Assembly (NCBI RefSeq): GCF_000382305.1 | Contig: NZ_KB908024.1 | Location: 100,460-164,459, forward strand | DNA from: Vitreoscilla stercoraria DSM 513 | Lineage (GTDB): Bacteria; Pseudomonadota; Gammaproteobacteria; Burkholderiales; Neisseriaceae | Direction of reading: 5' to 3' | DNA length: 64,000 nt | Shown here: one piece after another, positions 62,290 through 64,000 of the stretch | How the letters are laid out: each line of letters opens with the position of its first letter | How positions within the stretch are numbered: position 1 is the first letter of the stretch | Translations under genes and position numbers: made by a program | The notes under the pieces: model-generated | Told to the model about the DNA's origin: nothing | What the model saw: only the letters and a program-made list of their open reading frames with translations | Databases searched by the model: none

Positions 62290-64000
62290 ATGAATAAAAT
62301 CTACAAGGTTATTTGGAATGAGTCTTTAGAGACTTATGTTGCAGTTGCAGAAATCGAAAATAGTCACAGTTCTTCTTCACGTCGCACTCGTGTTCGAGCG
62401 CTTTTGAATACGATTGTGTTTACGCCAGTGATGAGCGTGATGGCCGTGGCGGTGGTTGGGACATTGACGACACCACAACAAGCACACGCTGCTTATGCTG
62501 CGGATGGCGGTGTTAATAATGGTGGTACTGTTGCGATTGGAGCAGGTGCGGTAGCCGACGGTACACGATCAATTGCGTTGGGTGGGGATGCCAAAACCAA
62601 AGGCACACATACGGTTAAAGTGAAGGGTGTAGATAAGGTCTACACCACTCCAGATGGTAACAATCAAGCGATTGCGATTGGTTATGAGTCTTATGCATAT
62701 GGTTCACAAGCTGTGGGTTTGGGTGCCAATGTGCGTGCGGTGGGTAACTCATCGATTGCCATTGGCGGGGATGACTTGAACGCAGCAGCAGGTACTAGTA
62801 ATAACAGTGACACAGCCAAGGCTTATAAAGATATTACTGGTGATAATTTGGTGCGTGCTTATGACGGTAAAACTGGAGCGACCAATCAGTATTTTGGTAC
62901 TTCAGCAGGTCATGCCGCAGTGGCTATTGGTGTACAGGCCGGTTCAATGGGCGATTTGTCGACTGCGTTTGGTACACGTACACAAGCGGATGGCTTGGCT
63001 GCAACCGCATTGGGCGTTGGTGCAACAGCGAATAAAGATGGCTCTATCGCATTGGGCGCAGGTAGTCAGACCTCAACAGATGCTGTCAAAGTGACACAAG
63101 CCGAAATTGGCGGCATTTTGTTTGATAACTTTACCGGAACCAACGCATTTGCCGGCACTATTTATGATACTGGACGTCAAGTTTCTATAGGTAGTGCAGG
63201 TAAAGAACGTCAAATCAAACATGTGGCCCCAGGACAACTGACACAAACCAGTACCGATGCTATTAATGGCAGTCAATTGTATGCAGTGGCTATGAAATTG
63301 AGCAATGTGAAAGATACGGCGGAAAAAGGCTGGTATGTGAATTCAGTCTTTGCTGGAGGAGCGCTCACAGCCACGGGTCCGGAAAAAATGTCACCTGGAG
63401 ATACTTTGACTTTTTCAGTGGGCGAAAATCTAGAATTGGATCAGATTAGAGGCACAATTGCTCTTCGTGTTGCAAAAAATGTGCAGTTTGACAGTGTAAC
63501 TACTGGTGACAGCGTATTGAACAGTACGGGTTTGAATATTGCATCAAGTAAAGGCAATACAGTCAGCATTACCAATGATGGTATTAACCTAGGTAATCAA
63601 GTCATCAATGGTGTGTCTGAAGGCTTGGTTTCTGGTCAATCTAAGCAGGCGGTGAACGGCAGCCAGTTGTATGCCGCGAACCAAAACATTGCCAATAGCT
63701 TGGGTGGCAATGCCGGTGTGGATGCGACCACAGGTGCGTTGACCGCACCAAACTACCAAGTGACCAATGCCGCAGGCGATGCAGTGGTTTATACCGATGC
63801 AGCAGGCAATACTTTGGCAACGGCAGCGGGCAATGTGGGCGATGCGTTGACGCAAATGAACACTTATGTGAATACAGGCTTTGACGTACAGCAAGCGGGT
63901 ACGACTAAAGGCACTGTGACTCCGGGTGACAAAATCAACTTCGTCAATGGCACGTTGACCACAGCCAAAGTGACAACGGAAGCCAATGGCGTGACCGATA
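62290..64000 (+). CDS. Trimeric autotransporter adhesin (YadA/Hia-like), 3' end outside the window
   Basis: The frame stays open from ATG 62290 to the last base (570 codons visible). The N-terminus MNKIYKVIWNESLETYVAVAEI is an extended signal peptide region (ESPR), and the signal peptide ends near PQQAHAAYA. YadA head repeats follow (AIGAGAVADGTRSIALGG, AIGYESYAYGSQAVGLGANVRAVGNSSIAIGG, ALGVGATANKDGSIALGAG). Two neck motifs, TSTDAINGSQLYAV and QAVNGSQLYAAN, precede stalk-like segments. The C-terminal membrane anchor is not in the window. The protein is expected to trimerise on the surface and mediate adhesion. Confidence 0.93.
   Translation, partial: MNKIYKVIWNESLETYVAVAEIENSHSSSSRRTRVRALLNTIVFTPVMSVMAVAVVGTLTTPQQAHAAYAADGGVNNGGTVAIGAGAVADGTRSIALGGDAKTKGTHTVKVKGVDKVYTTPDGNNQAIAIGYESYAYGSQAVGLGANVRAVGNSSIAIGGDDLNAAAGTSNNSDTAKAYKDITGDNLVRAYDGKTGATNQYFGTSAGHAAVAIGVQAGSMGDLSTAFGTRTQADGLAATALGVGATANKDGSIALGAGSQTSTDAVKVTQAEIGGILFDNFTGTNAFAGTIYDTGRQVSIGSAGKERQIKHVAPGQLTQTSTDAINGSQLYAVAMKLSNVKDTAEKGWYVNSVFAGGALTATGPEKMSPGDTLTFSVGENLELDQIRGTIALRVAKNVQFDSVTTGDSVLNSTGLNIASSKGNTVSITNDGINLGNQVINGVSEGLVSGQSKQAVNGSQLYAANQNIANSLGGNAGVDATTGALTAPNYQVTNAAGDAVVYTDAAGNTLATAAGNVGDALTQMNTYVNTGFDVQQAGTTKGTVTPGDKINFVNGTLTTAKVTTEANGVTD

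Overview
The window reads as chromosomal DNA of a moderately AT-rich member of the Neisseriaceae (Betaproteobacteria). The signs are the gene orders ubiK-comM, SPOR protein-dsbA, hisZ-purA and lolC-lolD, a pgl-type glycan locus, a trimeric autotransporter with an extended signal peptide region, and a very abundant short motif, AAGCGTCCTGTAA, that looks like a DNA uptake sequence (DUS) dialect with the family's CTG core. A beta-oxidation pair and a GABA shunt, which Neisseria proper usually lacks, point to a more versatile genus. Vitreoscilla-like is my guess, not something the sequence proves.

Layout. 1-5.4 kb: fatty acid uptake and oxidation (fadL 3' part, fadN-type fusion, fadA). 5.8-8.7 kb: GABA degradation (gabT, gabD). 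8.7-11 kb: two unrecognised proteins, one with a degenerate HNH-like zinc domain. 11.1-14.2 kb: overlapping run recO-pdxJ-acpS-mutT-small membrane protein. 14.3-21.2 kb: ubiK, comM, SPOR protein, dsbA, uppP, hisZ, purA. 21.3-41.4 kb: a 20 kb minus-strand polysaccharide/glycan locus. It has genes for dTDP-rhamnose (rfbBACD), UDP-GlcNAc(3NAc)A (wbpA, wbpB, wbpD, wbpE plus a GlpD-like flavoprotein), a Wzx flippase, a Wzy-like polymerase, three glycosyltransferases, and a DATDH module (phosphoglycosyltransferase, acetyltransferase, aminotransferase, dehydratase). Its centre (about 25.6-33 kb) is clearly more AT-rich and carries a decayed IS3-family element. 41.4-45.6 kb: ribD, a lipoprotein, nrdR, a phosphodiesterase-like protein and a class II amidotransferase. 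45.7-50 kb: hslO, galE and the creBC two-component system. 50-52.4 kb: a GbsR/MarR-type regulator next to an atypical SDR-DoxX-like-DUF2269 operon. Each of the two transcription units is preceded by the same 20-bp palindromic site. 52.4-61.8 kb: a hydrolase, a 2Fe-2S protein, a spermidine synthase-like enzyme, a lipoprotein, ttcA, chaA, guanine deaminase, lolC, lolD, recD and greB. 62.3 kb to the end: the N-terminal part of a trimeric autotransporter adhesin.

The most interesting items are (1) the putative DUS dialect, with 20 exact 11-mer copies found by eye, often as hairpin pairs between convergent genes; (2) the regulator/operator pair controlling the SDR-DoxX-DUF2269 membrane module of unknown function; (3) the glycan locus, with a split PglB and an unexpected flavoprotein inside the GlcNAc(3NAc)A operon. 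No rRNA, tRNA or CRISPR array was seen.
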